Shown: piece after piece, positions 27,768 through 35,963 of the stretch
Position numbering within the stretch: position 1 is the first letter of the stretch
Layout of the letters: the number at the start of each line of letters is the position of its first letter
Assembly: GCF_008369325.1 (NCBI RefSeq)
Contig: NZ_VOBI01000014.1
Coordinates: forward strand, 62,001 to 126,000
Reading direction: 5' to 3'
Length of the DNA stretch: 64,000 bases
From: Pseudomonas sp. ANT_H12B
GTDB taxonomy: Bacteria > Pseudomonadota > Gammaproteobacteria > Pseudomonadales > Pseudomonadaceae
The notes under the pieces: generated by a model
Seen by the model: the letters and a program-made list of their open reading frames with translations, nothing else
Told to the model about the DNA's origin: nothing
Database searches by the model: none
Program-made: the position numbers and the translations under genes

Positions 27768-27781
27768 AACATTAATGTTCA
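27768..27781 (-). promoter_or_regulatory. Perfect palindrome, candidate GlpR operator of glpD
   Basis: GAACATTAATGTTC is a perfect 14-base palindrome, 43 bases upstream of the glpD start. It resembles the TTCG/GAACATT blocks of enterobacterial GlpR operators, and the repressor gene is next door. No binding data are available from sequence. Confidence 0.55.
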
Positions 27782-27921
27782 TTTGCGAAAATGGTAGCCT
27801 ATAAAGCTGCCCACAGCCAGTTAACTTCGATTGAAAATACTGATCGAAGGGCCGTTAAAGGAAAATTTCCGAACATTTGGATGCGCTATAAGGCGCGAAA
27901 GGTGTGTTGCGTGGACGATCG

Positions 27922-28007
27922 TCATCGCGGGCAAGTCGAATCGTCGCACCGCCGCTCCCACAAGGGTTTGCGTATGACCTGGGGGAGCGTGGCTTGCCCG
28001 CGATGGC
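27922..28007. repeat. REPIN, variant family (GCGGGCAAG core)
   Basis: CATCGCGGGCAAGTCG on the left and GTGGCTTGCCCGCGATGGC on the right form the inverted pair. It lies in the glpR-glpD gap. Confidence 0.8.
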
Positions 28008-28039
28008 GCCGGTACAGGCGCCGAAGATGTGAGGGGAGG

Positions 28040-28795
28040 TTAAACGACCTCGAGCCGAATCTTGTGCTGACTCAACAACTGCGCCAACGCCGGCACCGGC
28101 TGCTGATCGGTCACCAGGCAATCAATCAGGCTGATCGGTCCCAGGCGAATCATGGCGTTGCGCCCGAATTTGCTGGAGTCAGCCGCCAGAATCACCTTCC
28201 GGGCATTGGCGATGATCGCCTGTGAAACCCGCACTTCCTGGTAATCGAAGTCCAGCAGGCTGCCGTCTTCATCAATGCCGCTGATGCCGACCAAGGCGAA
28301 ATCAACCTTGAACTGGTTAATGAAGTCGACACTCGCCTGGCCGACCACACCGCCGTCACGCCGCACATTGCCACCCGTCAGCAGGACGTCAAAATCGTCC
28401 TTGGCGCTGAGCATTGAGGCTACGTGCAGGTTGTTGGTGATGATCTTCAGGTGACTGTGATTGAGCAGCGCTCGGGCGATGGATTCGGTCGTCGTGCCAA
28501 TATTGATGAACAACGAGGCGTGGTCGGGAATCTGAGCCGCAATGGCTTCGCCGATACGCTGTTTTTCATCGCGCATCTGATCGGCACGCATGGCGTAGGC
28601 AGTGTTTTCGACGCTGGAGTCATAGGCTGCGCCGCCATGATAGCGGCGCAGTAAATTGGCTTCCGCGAGCTGATTGATATCGCGGCGGATGGTTTGCGGT
28701 GTAACGACGAACAGCTGAGCCATTTCCTCGATGCTGACATAGCCACGTTCGCGGACCAGTTCGAGGATTTGCTGCTGACGGGGAGGCAGATTCAT
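28040..28795 (-). CDS. glpR: DeoR-family glycerol-3-phosphate regulon repressor
   Basis: A 251-residue DeoR-type regulator: N-terminal helix-turn-helix (MNLPPRQQQILELVRERGYVSIEEMAQLFVVTPQTIRRDINQLA) and a C-terminal DeoR sensor domain (IGTTTESIARALLNH...LTGGNVRRDGGVVGQ). It should repress the glp genes until glycerol-3-phosphate is present. It lies 96 bases after glpK and 314 bases before glpD, all on one strand. Confidence 0.93.
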   Translation of the reverse strand: MNLPPRQQQILELVRERGYVSIEEMAQLFVVTPQTIRRDINQLAEANLLRRYHGGAAYDSSVENTAYAMRADQMRDEKQRIGEAIAAQIPDHASLFINIGTTTESIARALLNHSHLKIITNNLHVASMLSAKDDFDVLLTGGNVRRDGGVVGQASVDFINQFKVDFALVGISGIDEDGSLLDFDYQEVRVSQAIIANARKVILAADSSKFGRNAMIRLGPISLIDCLVTDQQPVPALAQLLSQHKIRLEVV

Positions 28796-28866
28796 GGGGC
28801 TTCCTTTGGGCTGCCGTGCAAAAATTTGCCCATGATGCCGCAGGAATCCGCTCCCTACCAGTTACA

Positions 28867-28884
28867 ACCGGATACGAGTCCGGT
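28867..28884. other. Small hairpin in the glpK-glpR gap
   Basis: ACCGGA-N6-TCCGGT lies between glpK and glpR, with no T-run on either side. It may modulate read-through or mRNA stability but could be chance. Confidence 0.3.
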
Positions 28885-28891
28885 CCTTGGC

Positions 28892-30397
<1,506 letters not shown>

Positions 30398-30472
30398 GTC
30401 GATTGCCTTGGACGAAAAAAGGGAGTGAGGTCTGGCGCGCGATCTTATGGGCAGTAGCACGCGCCAACGGTA

Positions 30473-31324
30473 TCAAGAAGTTCTTGGTTTGCCGTCAATG
30501 GCCGGTGTTGCATCCTTTGTAGCAGGTATGGCGCTGGGCAGATGACGGGCAATCAGCCCGCGATACGCTGCAGCACCGAGGCAGGCACCGACAATCGGTG
30601 CAAAAACCGGAATCAGGAAATACGGGATATCGCGCCCGCCAGTGAAGGAAATTTCACCCCAGCCTGCGAAGAAAGTCATTAACTTGGGGCCGAAATCACG
30701 GGCCGGGTTCATCGCAAAACCGGTTAATGGGCCCATCGAGCTGCCAATCACGGCAATCAGCAAGCCGATCAGCAGCGGCGCCATTGGCCCGTTCGGCAGT
30801 CCGTTGTTGTCGTCGGTCAGGGACATGATCACGCCCATCAGGATGGCGGTGATGATCACTTCAACCAGGAAGGCCTGGGCCGTGGACAAGGCCGGGTTGG
30901 GGAAGGTTGAGAACACCGACGCCAATTCGAGGCTGGCCTGAGTGCCACGAACCATATGGTGTGTTTGTTCGTAATCGAAGAAAAGATTGCTGTACAGCGT
31001 GTAAACCAGCAACGCCCCACAGAAGGCGCCAGCAATCTGGGCAAAAATATAAAAAGGCAATTTGCGCTTTTCGAAGTCAGCGAAAATGCTCAGGGCGATG
31101 CTCACGGCAGGGTTGAGGTGAGCTCCGGAAACCCCGGCGGTCAGGTAGATCGCCATGCTCACGCCGACGCCCCAGATAATGCTGATTTCCCACAAGCCAA
31201 AGCTGGCACCCGCGACCTTGAGCGCGGCAACACAACCGGTGCCGAAGAAGATAAGCAGTGCAGTACCCAGGAACTCGGCCATGCATTGGCTTGAGAGCGA
31301 CGGTTGTTGTAAAGCAGTTGTCAT
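30473..31324 (-). CDS. glpF: Glycerol uptake facilitator (aquaglyceroporin)
   Basis: A 283-residue MIP-family channel with six helices and the two NPA boxes: SGAHLNPAVSIAL and GFAMNPARDFGPK. The residue after the second NPA is Arg then Asp (NPARD), the pattern of glycerol facilitators. The start at 31324 (MTTALQQPSLSS) has an AGG 7 bases upstream; an in-frame ATG at 31336 overlaps that Shine-Dalgarno and is rejected. Its leader contains a Crc/Hfq-type CA-motif. First gene of the glpFK pair. Confidence 0.95.
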   Translation of the reverse strand: MTTALQQPSLSSQCMAEFLGTALLIFFGTGCVAALKVAGASFGLWEISIIWGVGVSMAIYLTAGVSGAHLNPAVSIALSIFADFEKRKLPFYIFAQIAGAFCGALLVYTLYSNLFFDYEQTHHMVRGTQASLELASVFSTFPNPALSTAQAFLVEVIITAILMGVIMSLTDDNNGLPNGPMAPLLIGLLIAVIGSSMGPLTGFAMNPARDFGPKLMTFFAGWGEISFTGGRDIPYFLIPVFAPIVGACLGAAAYRGLIARHLPSAIPATKDATPAIDGKPRTS

Positions 31325-31693
31325 TGAAAACCTCATTTTTGTTGTTGTCTGGCGCTTTGCATCATGGTCAAAGCGCGATTTTCACCGAGACAGAATCCCC
31401 ATCCTGTTCTCGGCCTACTGCTGGGTGCTGCGGTGTGACATTCGTACAGTATTCACATTCGAAAAAATATAGACAAGAAACGCTGATGTCAAAGGTCGAA
31501 AGTGAACGGTCGGTCACAATTAAACTATTAGTCACGTGAATGATCGTATCGTTCACGCGTCGGCCTGAACGTGGATGAACGGTACAAGGCGCCGTCACGT
31601 CTTTGAAACAGTGCCGCAATAGAGCCTTTTGCTGATCAATGACCTAGAATCCAGCGCAGTCTTTTTGTTCTGCCGCCAAAGCCTGGAGCTGCC
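31325..31693. other. glpF / ybaK divergent intergenic region
   Basis: About 370 bases without a convincing gene. On the minus strand it holds CGAATGTGA and CGAATGTCA as near-direct repeats about 17 bases apart (about 31438-31462), which might be a GlpR site for glpF, and an AT-rich promoter-like stretch (TATATTTTTTCG). On the plus strand a GGAG at 31683-31686 serves ybaK. Confidence 0.45.
31339..31346 (-). promoter_or_regulatory. Crc/Hfq catabolite-repression CA-motif before glpF
   Basis: On the minus strand ACAACAACAAAAATGAGG carries AANAANAA just upstream of the Shine-Dalgarno and 15 bases from the start codon. This is where Hfq with Crc blocks translation of Pseudomonas catabolic genes. 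Confidence 0.6.
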
Positions 31694-32164
31694 ATGACCC
31701 CCGCATTGGATTTGTTGAAAAAAGTTCGTGCCGAACATCGCGTGCACAGTTACGAACATGATCCCAAGGCAGCATCCTATGGGCTGGAGGCTGCGGAGAA
31801 ACTGGGATTGAACCCGGCGCAGGTGTTCAAGACCTTGCTGGCGGCCAGTGAGAAAGGTGAATTGCTGGTAGCGGTGGTGCCGGTCGTCGGAAGTCTTGAT
31901 TTGAAGGGGCTGGCTCATGCTGCCGGCGTGAAAAAAGTCGAAATGGCCGATCCTGCCGCTGCGCAACGATCCACCGGTTACCTGTTGGGCGGGATCAGTC
32001 CGCTGGGACAGAAAAAGCGCTTGCGCACTTTTATCGATAAATCAGCTCAGCCCTTTGCCAGCATTTTTGTCAGCGCGGGGCGGCGTGGGCTGGAAGTGGA
32101 ACTAGCGCCGGCCGTGTTGGCCGAACATACCGAGGCCAAGTTCGCTGATATCGGCCGCGCCTGA
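31694..32164 (+). CDS. ybaK: Cys-tRNA(Pro) deacylase YbaK/EbsC
   Basis: A 156-residue single-domain trans-editing protein that hydrolyses Cys mis-attached to tRNA-Pro by ProRS. The catalytic lysine K46 is present in PAQVFKTLLA, and the GGISPLGQKKRLRTFID segment is the family hallmark. Start ATG with GGAG upstream. Confidence 0.93.
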   Translation: MTPALDLLKKVRAEHRVHSYEHDPKAASYGLEAAEKLGLNPAQVFKTLLAASEKGELLVAVVPVVGSLDLKGLAHAAGVKKVEMADPAAAQRSTGYLLGGISPLGQKKRLRTFIDKSAQPFASIFVSAGRRGLEVELAPAVLAEHTEAKFADIGRA

Positions 32165-32270
32165 CGCGGGCTATCGGCCTGGCGCTGTATGGTGCAAATT
32201 TACTGGCTCTGTCACTGGTGCCGCATTGTTGGCAACTGCATGCTCGGTGGCCTGACAAAGGGAGAAGGTT

Positions 32271-33053
32271 ATGCAGCTTGAGTTTCATCAGGTCGATGCG
32301 TTTAGTGATCGGCCATTCAGTGGCAATCCGGCGATGGTCTATCGCCTTGATGCCTGGCTCGCCGATGAGCTGATGCAGAAGATCGCGGCCGAGCACAACC
32401 TCGCCGAAACGGCCTTCGTGATGCGCGAAGGGCAGGGTTGGCATATCCGCTGGTTCACCCCGACGACTGAAGTGCCGTTGTGCGGTCATGCGACCCTGGC
32501 CAGCGCTTACGTATTGTTCGAAATCCATAAAGAGCCGGTCGAACGGCTGGACTTCATCTGCAAGTCCGGCCCGCTCAGTGTGAGTCGTGAGGGTGAGCGC
32601 TTGTGGCTGGATTTTCCGGCGATCATGCCGTCGGAAGTGGGCGTGACCCTGGATGTCGAGCGCGCGCTGGGTGTGGAAGCCGTCGATGTGCTCGGTTCGA
32701 ATGAATTGTTGGTAGTGCTGGAGTCTGAGCAAGCGGTGCTCGATTGCCGGCCCGATATGGTCGCGCTAGCGAAACTGCCGTGGCTGGGCGCTATCGTGAC
32801 TGCGCGGGGCAACAAGCACGATTTCGTTTCCCGTTACTTCGCCCCGGCAATCGGCATCAACGAAGACCCGGTGACCGGCGCTACCCATTGCAGCTTGATT
32901 CCGTATTGGTCGAAACGTTTGGGCAAGTCGAGTCTGACGGCTTATCAATGTTCGACGCGGGGCGGGGAGTTGTTCTGCCGGCTGGAAGGGGATCGGGTGA
33001 AGATCGGCGGGAATGCGACGCTCGTTGCGAGCGGAACGCTAATGCTGGGTTGA
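32271..33053 (+). CDS. PhzF-family isomerase/epimerase-like protein
   Basis: A 260-residue member of the PhzF/diaminopimelate-epimerase fold. The motif NLAETAFV with E46 matches the catalytic glutamate of PhzF, and VPLCGHATLAS plus NEDPVTGATHCSL are typical. No phenazine genes are near, so it is a generic PhzF relative of unknown substrate, not evidence of phenazine synthesis. Confidence 0.85.
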   Translation: MQLEFHQVDAFSDRPFSGNPAMVYRLDAWLADELMQKIAAEHNLAETAFVMREGQGWHIRWFTPTTEVPLCGHATLASAYVLFEIHKEPVERLDFICKSGPLSVSREGERLWLDFPAIMPSEVGVTLDVERALGVEAVDVLGSNELLVVLESEQAVLDCRPDMVALAKLPWLGAIVTARGNKHDFVSRYFAPAIGINEDPVTGATHCSLIPYWSKRLGKSSLTAYQCSTRGGELFCRLEGDRVKIGGNATLVASGTLMLG

Positions 33054-33061
33054 TCAAAACC

Positions 33062-33093
33062 ACTGTGGGAGCGAGCAAGCTCGCTCCCACAGG
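33062..33093. repeat. Solitary REP hairpin
   Basis: CTGTGGGAGCGAGCAAGCTCGCTCCCACAG is essentially a perfect inverted repeat with no spacer, in contrast to the two-armed REPINs. It sits between the convergent PhzF-like and ABC genes. Confidence 0.85.
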
Positions 33094-33104
33094 GATTGTG
33101 TAGG

Positions 33105-34214
33105 TCAACTGGCAGTGCTGTAGCGCCGAACACCGGAATCTACAGCCGGAATCTGCGCCGCGATGCTGCCCGATGCCTGGAACAGCACCAGGTGTTCCGC
33201 CGCGACACGAATGCCGACCTCGGAACCCACCTGATGATCAGCATGACTCGGAAATATCGACTCAAGCTGTGCGCCCGTCGGTAACTGCAGGCGATACAGG
33301 GTGGACGCGCCCTGGAAAGACTTGCCGACGATGCGTGCTTTCAAACCGTTATCCGGTGCATAAACGATATCGTCCGGACGCAGCAACACATCCACCGCGC
33401 CGCCAACCGGCCAGGTGTAGGCACGGTTACCGCGCAATTCACCCAGCTCGGTTTGCACTGACTCCGGGCTACTCAGCTGACCGCGAATGAAGTAGCCCTG
33501 ACCAATGAAACTGGCCACAAACGGTGTAAGCGGTTCGTGATACAGATTGTAGGGGGTGTCCCACTGTTCCAGCCGACCTTCCTTAAAAACCCCGACATGA
33601 TCGCTCACCGCGAAGGCCTCTTCCTGGTCGTGGGTCACCAGAATCGCGCTGGTGCCACGGGCCTTGAGGATGTCGCGCACTTCATGGCTGAGCTTGCGAC
33701 GCAGCTCGCCGTCGAGGTTGGAGAAGGGTTCGTCGAGCAGCAGCAATTGCGGTTCCGGCGCCAGGGCGCGGGCCAGGGCGACACGCTGTTGCTGGCCACC
33801 GGACAGCTCATGGGGGAAGCGCTTGCCGAGGTTTTTCAGGTTGACCAGTTCCAGCAACTCTTCGGTGACGCGATCCTTCTGCGGATGCTTGCGGATCCCG
33901 AAAGCGATGTTCTCGGCCACGCTCAAGTGCGGAAACAGCGCGTAGTCCTGGAACACCATGCCGATCCGGCGTTTCTCCGGCGCGAGGGTGAAGCCGGCGC
34001 GGGAGATCGTCTCGCCTGCCAGCTGGATTTCCCCTTCGTGCACCGGTTCGAAACCGGCAATGGCCCGCAGGGTGGTGGTCTTGCCGCAGCCCGAAGAGCC
34101 CAGCAAGCAACCGATATCGCCGGCATTCAAGTGCAGGTTGAGGTTCTGCACGACCCGCTGGTCTTGGTAGCCGCAGGCGAGGTTGCGCAGGTTAAGCAGT
34201 AATGGCTGGCTCAT
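33105..34214 (-). CDS. ABC transporter ATP-binding protein (FbpC/PotA-like) overlapping argF
   Basis: A 369-residue nucleotide-binding subunit: Walker A LGSSGCGKTTT, Q-loop FQDYALFP, signature LSGGQQQRVALARAL, Walker B LLLLDEPFSNLD and H-loop VTHDQEEAF, then a C-terminal TOBE-type domain (about residue 240 on). This layout fits importers of iron or polyamine-like cations. No permease or binding protein is adjacent. Its ATG overlaps the argF stop by 4 bases (ATGA), indicating coupled translation. Confidence 0.87.
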   Translation of the reverse strand: MSQPLLLNLRNLACGYQDQRVVQNLNLHLNAGDIGCLLGSSGCGKTTTLRAIAGFEPVHEGEIQLAGETISRAGFTLAPEKRRIGMVFQDYALFPHLSVAENIAFGIRKHPQKDRVTEELLELVNLKNLGKRFPHELSGGQQQRVALARALAPEPQLLLLDEPFSNLDGELRRKLSHEVRDILKARGTSAILVTHDQEEAFAVSDHVGVFKEGRLEQWDTPYNLYHEPLTPFVASFIGQGYFIRGQLSSPESVQTELGELRGNRAYTWPVGGAVDVLLRPDDIVYAPDNGLKARIVGKSFQGASTLYRLQLPTGAQLESIFPSHADHQVGSEVGIRVAAEHLVLFQASGSIAAQIPAVDSGVRRYSTAS

Positions 34215-35131
34215 GCGTGGTGATACGCCGGCTCGACGAGAAACTCGAGCAGGGCCTTTTGTGCGTGGAGACGGTTTTCGGCTTGATCCCAGGCGACCGA
34301 GCGGGTGTCATCGAGCAAGTCGACGCTGATTTCCTCGCCGCGGTGGGCCGGCAGGCAATGCATGAACAGCACGTCCGGGGCAGCCAGGTCGAGCAGGGCA
34401 CGATTAACCTGGAATGGCGCGAACAGCTTCAGGCGCTTGGCGGTTTCCTCTTCCTGGCCCATGGAGGTCCAGACGTCGGTGCTGACCAGGTGGGCGCCGC
34501 GCACGGCGTCCTCCGGATCGCGGACGATAGTCACCCGATCGCCGGCCTTGGCCACGAACTCAGGGTTGGGCTCGAAACCTTCCGGGCAAGCGATGCGCAA
34601 CTGGAAGTCGAACTGGATCGCCGCTTCTATATAGCTGTTGCACATGTTGTTGCCGTCGCCGATCCAGGCCACGGTTTTGCCCTGGATCGAGCCGCGGTGT
34701 TCGAGGAACGTCTGCATGTCGGCCAGCAGCTGGCACGGGTGCAGGTCATCGGACAGGCCGTTGATCACGGGCACGCGGGAATTGGCGGCGAATTCGCTCA
34801 GGGTGCTGTGGGCAAAAGTACGAATCATCACCGCGTCGAGCATGCTCGACATGACGATCGCGCAGTCGCCGATCGGCTCGCCACGGCCCAGTTGGGTATC
34901 GCGCGGCGACAGGAAGATGGCCTGGCCGCCGAGCTGGATCATGCCGGCTTCGAACGAAATACGGGTGCGGGTCGAGGATTTCTCGAAAATCATCCCGAGC
35001 ACGCGGTTTTTCAGAGGCTCGAACAGTACGCCGCGGTTACGCAGGTCCTTGAGCTCAACGCCTCGACGGATCACGCTGACCAGCTCTTCGGGCGTGCAAT
35101 CCATCAGGGAGAGAAAGTGCCTTGCGCTCAT
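34211..35131 (-). CDS. argF: Anabolic ornithine carbamoyltransferase
   Basis: A 306-residue enzyme making citrulline from ornithine and carbamoyl phosphate. The carbamoyl-phosphate site is FEKSSTRTRISFE, ornithine-site motifs include FMHCLPAHRG, and SDDLHPCQLLADM is typical. Two adjacent ATGs at 35134 and 35131 are possible starts; the second is shown. It is controlled by a promoter with an ArgR operator about 125 bases upstream, and the ABC ATPase is translated from the same transcript. Confidence 0.96.
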   Translation of the reverse strand: MSARHFLSLMDCTPEELVSVIRRGVELKDLRNRGVLFEPLKNRVLGMIFEKSSTRTRISFEAGMIQLGGQAIFLSPRDTQLGRGEPIGDCAIVMSSMLDAVMIRTFAHSTLSEFAANSRVPVINGLSDDLHPCQLLADMQTFLEHRGSIQGKTVAWIGDGNNMCNSYIEAAIQFDFQLRIACPEGFEPNPEFVAKAGDRVTIVRDPEDAVRGAHLVSTDVWTSMGQEEETAKRLKLFAPFQVNRALLDLAAPDVLFMHCLPAHRGEEISVDLLDDTRSVAWDQAENRLHAQKALLEFLVEPAYHHA

Positions 35132-35244
35132 CATTGACTACCTTTTTGCAACAGACCGCAGATACTCAAAGCCTTGTTTAACTGAAAAACGGGCGAGACC
35201 TGCGGCGTAAGCCGCACGGGGCGACGAATAGGGGAAGGCGCGAT

Positions 35245-35272
35245 CTTATAATTAAATGTCGCGTCTTACCAA
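35245..35272 (-). promoter_or_regulatory. argF promoter
   Basis: On the minus strand a -35 TTGGTA (35272-35267) and a -10 TATAAG (35250-35245) are separated by 16 bases. Confidence 0.7.
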
Positions 35273-35277
35273 TAGGG
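35257..35277 (+). promoter_or_regulatory. ArgR operator (TGTCGC-N8-AA)
   Basis: TGTCGC-GTCTTACC-AA matches the P. aeruginosa ArgR half-site consensus TGTCGCN8AAN5 as I recall it, and overlaps the argF -35 and spacer, consistent with repression by arginine. Confidence 0.65.
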
Positions 35278-35479
35278 CTACGGTTTTTAGGGGATTTCAG
35301 AGGGGCTACGGGGTGACCGCAGTAGCGCTTTTGAAGCCTGTTTCCTGACAGCAGCCAACCATTTGTACACCGGGGCCGCGGGGCTTTGCAATCAAACGGG
35401 GCGGGGGCGGCATGGTGACAGTCGGTTTCTGACCTGTCACTCGAAGCTTTGCCCGGGCAAGGTATCTGATTTGAAACAT

Positions 35480-35507
35480 TTGCTAAAGCAAAGTGCTGGG
35501 GTATAAC
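35480..35507 (+). promoter_or_regulatory. Promoter for the 35539 small gene
   Basis: A -35 TTGCTA (35480-35485), a 16-base spacer and a -10 TATAAC (35502-35507), about 32 bases before the start codon. Confidence 0.55.
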
Positions 35508-35538
35508 TACTTCACGAGCGACGCAGGAAGCCTTCGAA

Positions 35539-35829
35539 ATGGAATCGAAAGAACAGCAACTCATGGAGCTACTCGGCCTCACGGCCCGCTCTCTCACCCA
35601 TCTCACCGCTTCAATGACCTCGATGTCCTTCGAGCTGATGCGCAGTCACGACGAAGTCACCAGAGCCGCCGGCCGGCGGATGATCGACCGCATGGCCACC
35701 ATCAGCAGCGGACTCGACGAGCACTGGCGACTGATCGGCGAACTCACCGGCGTGCACGTCGCCCACGAGCAGATCGAAACTATCCAGGAGATTCAGTTGC
35801 TGGCGCCGTCGAAGCTGCCGCCGAGCTGA
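35539..35829 (+). CDS. Conserved hypothetical small helical protein
   Basis: A 96-residue, mostly helical, cytoplasmic protein (MESKEQQLMELLGLTARSLTHLTASMTSMSFELMRSHDEVTRAAGRR...). No domain is recognised. A similar small gene sits near argF in other pseudomonads from memory (near PA3536). It has its own promoter and lies 134 bases before the molybdopterin oxidoreductase gene; an independent role cannot be stated. Confidence 0.55.
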   Translation: MESKEQQLMELLGLTARSLTHLTASMTSMSFELMRSHDEVTRAAGRRMIDRMATISSGLDEHWRLIGELTGVHVAHEQIETIQEIQLLAPSKLPPS

Positions 35830-35963
35830 TCCCATACGGCCATTGGCTGGCCTGATGGGGGGCGATTCACAAGACGAACGTCGCTGGCGCAGTCGCGGGG
35901 CAGGCGCCATAGTTTTGTTCCCGCGGCTGATATTGCCCGCCCAGAACAAGACAGAGACTGGCC

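Larger units (their letters stand above)
35135..35538. other. argF / small-gene divergent intergenic region
   Basis: About 400 bases: the argF promoter and ArgR site lie near 35245-35277, and a plus-strand promoter lies near 35480-35507. The stretch 35280-35470 shows no gene or strong repeat. Confidence 0.5.

Noticed and set aside
32271..33053. Evidence for phenazine synthesis
   Set aside because: PhzF-like proteins are widespread and no other phz gene is present.
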